Assembly: GCA_030523505.1 (NCBI GenBank) | Contig: JAUNIK010000025.1 | Span: 4,109-13,795, forward strand | DNA length: 9,687 nt | Source of the DNA: Prevotellaceae bacterium | Lineage (GTDB): Bacteria; Bacteroidota; Bacteroidia; Bacteroidales; Bacteroidaceae | Direction of reading: 5' to 3' | Shown: positions 6,112-9,687 of the stretch, piece after piece | Layout: every line of letters starts with the position of its first letter | Position numbering within the stretch: position 1 is the stretch's first letter | Position numbers and translations under genes: made by a program | The notes under the pieces: model-generated | Seen by the model: the letters and a program-made list of their open reading frames with translations, nothing else | Told to the model about the DNA's origin: nothing | Database searches by the model: none

Positions 6112-7642
6112 GTGATCCTTGGGATGAAATAATCTTTTTGGTGATATTGCTTATAGCCGAGACATCGATGGTGTTCTCGGCTAATTTCTTATAACCTTCG
6201 TCGATTGCTTCGCGGATTTTAGACTCAGTCTCAGGGCGCAGAAGACCGTCGGTTTTCTGCTTTTTAAGCACTCTCTCTGCACGGTCGATAGTATTAGACA
6301 ATTCCTTTCGCGCAAGCATTACACCAAACTGATTCTCAGTATCTTTGCTTACGCTCGAATCTTTGACGAATGGTGCTATGGCTCTTGCAATCTGAATGAT
6401 GCCAAGTCCCATGACGTAATTGCCGGAATAGTAGTCAGTTTTTGCATTGTCATCACTATCGATAAGTGGGGTATAGATATCAATATAATCGATGTTACGA
6501 CATTTCTCAGCCACCTCTTTCAACCATGCGTTGAACACAAGCAGGTTGCGCTTGTTTATCTCCTTCACACCGTAAGGAGCCACGGCGAGAAGACTGATGC
6601 GAGTGGTAGGAGAGAGTTTCATTATCTCCTTCACGATGGCACTGTATTTTGCCTTGACGTCCTCGATGTCGGCTGTCGATGATGCCAGTTCCTGACGCCC
6701 CATGTGAAGCACAATCTGCTTCGGTTGTTCGTTGCCTTCACGACCACGGAGAATCGGTTCGATATATTTTTCGATGATATCCATTCCTGTCCAGCATCCC
6801 CAACCAGTGCCGCGGTTCAGGATATTGCTGTTGTGGAGTAGTTCGTGCCACTCGGTGTTATGCATCATATCGTCGCCAACAAACAAGATGCTATTTTTCC
6901 TCACCGGCAACTGACTCAACGATGAAAGGCGAGCACCGAACGAATTCTGCATACCCCCATTGATGACCGCTGGTTGCTCAGGATAGCAAACCGACACTTT
7001 CTTGCCGATGAAAGGGGCCAGTTGGTCGCACCATATCCTGTTGCCGAGGATGTGGGGATGCAGCAGGTCGTAGGAGAGATTATAAGTTGACACACCCATC
7101 AAAGCCTCTTCGTGGTCAACAAAAGTGATGTTCATCTCCTCAGCCAACTGCTTCTGCAACTCGTTGAAAGCATGAGTACGCTCCACAGAGCGGTTACCAT
7201 TGTTGGAAGGCATCACCGCCTGCAGATAGATTTTTGTGCGTGGTGACTCCTTCTGGGTGTGGTTGATGAACTGACGGATATTCTTTATTATCTCATTGAA
7301 ATCGGCGTCCTTCGACGCCATGTCGTTGGTGCCGATCATAAGAAACAGTTTCTCCGGTCGGCCGCTGATGAAACTCTGCACATTGCTGAGGATTTCGCTC
7401 GACACAGCGCCCGATGTACCACGACCTACAACCTTGTCGGAACTGAATGCTTCCGCCCAAGGATGCATATTTGTAATGGAGTTTCCCACGAATACAATGT
7501 TGTCTTTTGCAACAGGTGTAGTCATCATCGAACTATAGCGATGGTTGCGGAACGGTTCATCGGCAAAAGCCGAAACACACAGCAGTAAAATACTGCTGAC
7601 GAGCAATAATCTCTTTGATATTAGGCGAAAAAGCATAAGCAT
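6098..7642 (-). CDS. Secreted protein with tandem SGNH/GDSL hydrolase domains, second one catalytically dead
   Basis: 514 residues from the ATG at 7642. A signal peptide (1-27, ending SAFA) indicates export. Domain 1 (about 46-215) has the SGNH blocks: nucleophile Ser55 in VGNSIT, Gly75 in VGRGTSG, Asn106 in GTND, and Asp192/His195 in YDLLHPH. It is therefore a probable esterase or acetylesterase. Domain 2 (about 248-428) repeats the layout, but the Ser position is Asp258 (VGDDMM), GxND reads GRQE (315-318), and the Asp/His pair aligns with Ser406 and Tyr409, so it should be inactive. A helical tail of about 80 charged residues follows. A TTG at 7660 in the same frame is possible but lies in the promoter -7 box; an ATG at 7636 is also possible. 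The substrate is unknown; deacetylation of a glycan is an inference from the family and from the nearby glycosidases. The 3' end overlaps the META lipoprotein gene. Confidence 0.87.
   Translation of the reverse strand: MLMLFRLISKRLLLVSSILLLCVSAFADEPFRNHRYSSMMTTPVAKDNIVFVGNSITNMHPWAEAFSSDKVVGRGTSGAVSSEILSNVQSFISGRPEKLFLMIGTNDMASKDADFNEIIKNIRQFINHTQKESPRTKIYLQAVMPSNNGNRSVERTHAFNELQKQLAEEMNITFVDHEEALMGVSTYNLSYDLLHPHILGNRIWCDQLAPFIGKKVSVCYPEQPAVINGGMQNSFGARLSSLSQLPVRKNSILFVGDDMMHNTEWHELLHNSNILNRGTGWGCWTGMDIIEKYIEPILRGREGNEQPKQIVLHMGRQELASSTADIEDVKAKYSAIVKEIMKLSPTTRISLLAVAPYGVKEINKRNLLVFNAWLKEVAEKCRNIDYIDIYTPLIDSDDNAKTDYYSGNYVMGLGIIQIARAIAPFVKDSSVSKDTENQFGVMLARKELSNTIDRAERVLKKQKTDGLLRPETESKIREAIDEGYKKLAENTIDVSAISNITKKIISSQGSLIVN
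6154..6183 (+). terminator. Hairpin inside the SGNH gene, possible terminator for plus-strand transcripts
   Basis: TAGCCGAGA (6154-6162) pairs perfectly with TCTCGGCTA (6175-6183) across a 12-base loop that can pair two bases further (C6163-G6173, A6164-T6172). Read on the plus strand it is followed by ATTTCTTAT, a weak T-rich stretch; on the minus strand no T-run follows. It lies 43 bases beyond the META lipoprotein stop, within the antisense SGNH coding region. It is the only strong hairpin I found downstream of the trmD-to-META unit. Its terminator role is inferred, and selection on the SGNH protein could explain the sequence. Confidence 0.4.
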
Positions 7643-7657
7643 ACGATAATTTTTGTT

Positions 7658-7665
7658 CAAAGATA
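7658..7665 (-). promoter_or_regulatory. Putative -7 box of the tandem SGNH gene
   Basis: TATCTTTG on the minus strand (7665-7658) is identical to the -7 boxes of trmD and the GH51 gene. I see no TTTG at the right distance upstream, so the -33 element is weak or absent and an activator may be needed. Transcription would start near 7652, leaving a leader of only about 10 bases before the ATG at 7642. Confidence 0.45.
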
Positions 7666-7673
7666 AGAAAAAC

Positions 7674-7705
7674 TTTGGTAATTACCTCATTTTTAATTAA
7701 TTTTG
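7674..7705 (+). promoter_or_regulatory. Bacteroidetes-type promoter of ligA
   Basis: TTTG (7674-7677), a 20-base spacer, then TAATTTTG (7698-7705), matching TTTG-N-TAnnTTTG. Transcription should start near 7711, about 16 bases before the ligA ATG. The -33 box is only 8 bases from the opposing -7 box of the SGNH gene, so the two promoters may compete. Confidence 0.65.
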
Positions 7706-7708
7706 TAG

Positions 7709-9687
<1,979 letters not shown>

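Noticed and set aside
7643..7660. TTG at 7660 as the SGNH start
   Set aside because: It is an uncommon start codon sitting in the TATCTTTG box. The ATG at 7642 directly precedes the signal peptide.

Overview
The window looks like chromosomal DNA from a member of the Bacteroidales, most probably Prevotella or a close relative. The reasons are the Bacteroidetes-type promoters (TTTG, about 20 bases, TAnnTTTG) ahead of several genes, the near absence of Shine-Dalgarno sites, the AT-rich leaders, and protein features such as a C-terminal tail resembling type IX secretion signals. The genus is an inference from style, not from a marker gene.

Left third (1-4357, minus strand): a two-gene operon for L-arabinose-containing plant glycans. 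The promoter-proximal gene encodes a secreted multidomain GH51-type alpha-L-arabinofuranosidase. After 34 bases comes a secreted beta-L-arabinofuranosidase of the DUF1680 fold (GH127, or the related GH146), cut by the left window edge. All catalytic and zinc-binding residues of the second enzyme can be located. Together they could remove both alpha- and beta-linked arabinofuranose from arabinan, pectin side chains or extensin-type glycoproteins.

Divergent region (4358-4569): a promoter for each direction with identical -7 boxes, and two overlapping inverted repeats, one of which brackets the -33 box of the arabinofuranosidase operon (a candidate operator).

Middle (4570-6111, plus strand): trmD (tRNA m1G37 methyltransferase), an 89-residue protein of unknown function with one EF-hand/dockerin-like calcium loop, and a META-domain lipoprotein. 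No promoter is visible ahead of the last two, so they are probably read through from trmD.

Right-middle (6098-7642, minus strand): a secreted protein with two SGNH-hydrolase domains. The first keeps its catalytic residues and the second has lost all of them. Its 3' end overlaps the end of the META gene by 14 bases, tail to tail.

Right end (7727-9687, plus strand): ligA, the NAD-dependent DNA ligase, nearly complete, missing only its extreme C-terminus. Its promoter lies back to back with that of the SGNH gene.

The window mixes housekeeping genes (trmD, ligA) with secreted carbohydrate-active enzymes. There are no mobile elements, CRISPR arrays, tRNA or rRNA genes, and no gene-free stretch over 300 bases. 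I see no clear new multi-gene system. The best leads are the half-dead tandem SGNH protein, the small calcium-loop protein, and the operator-like repeats.
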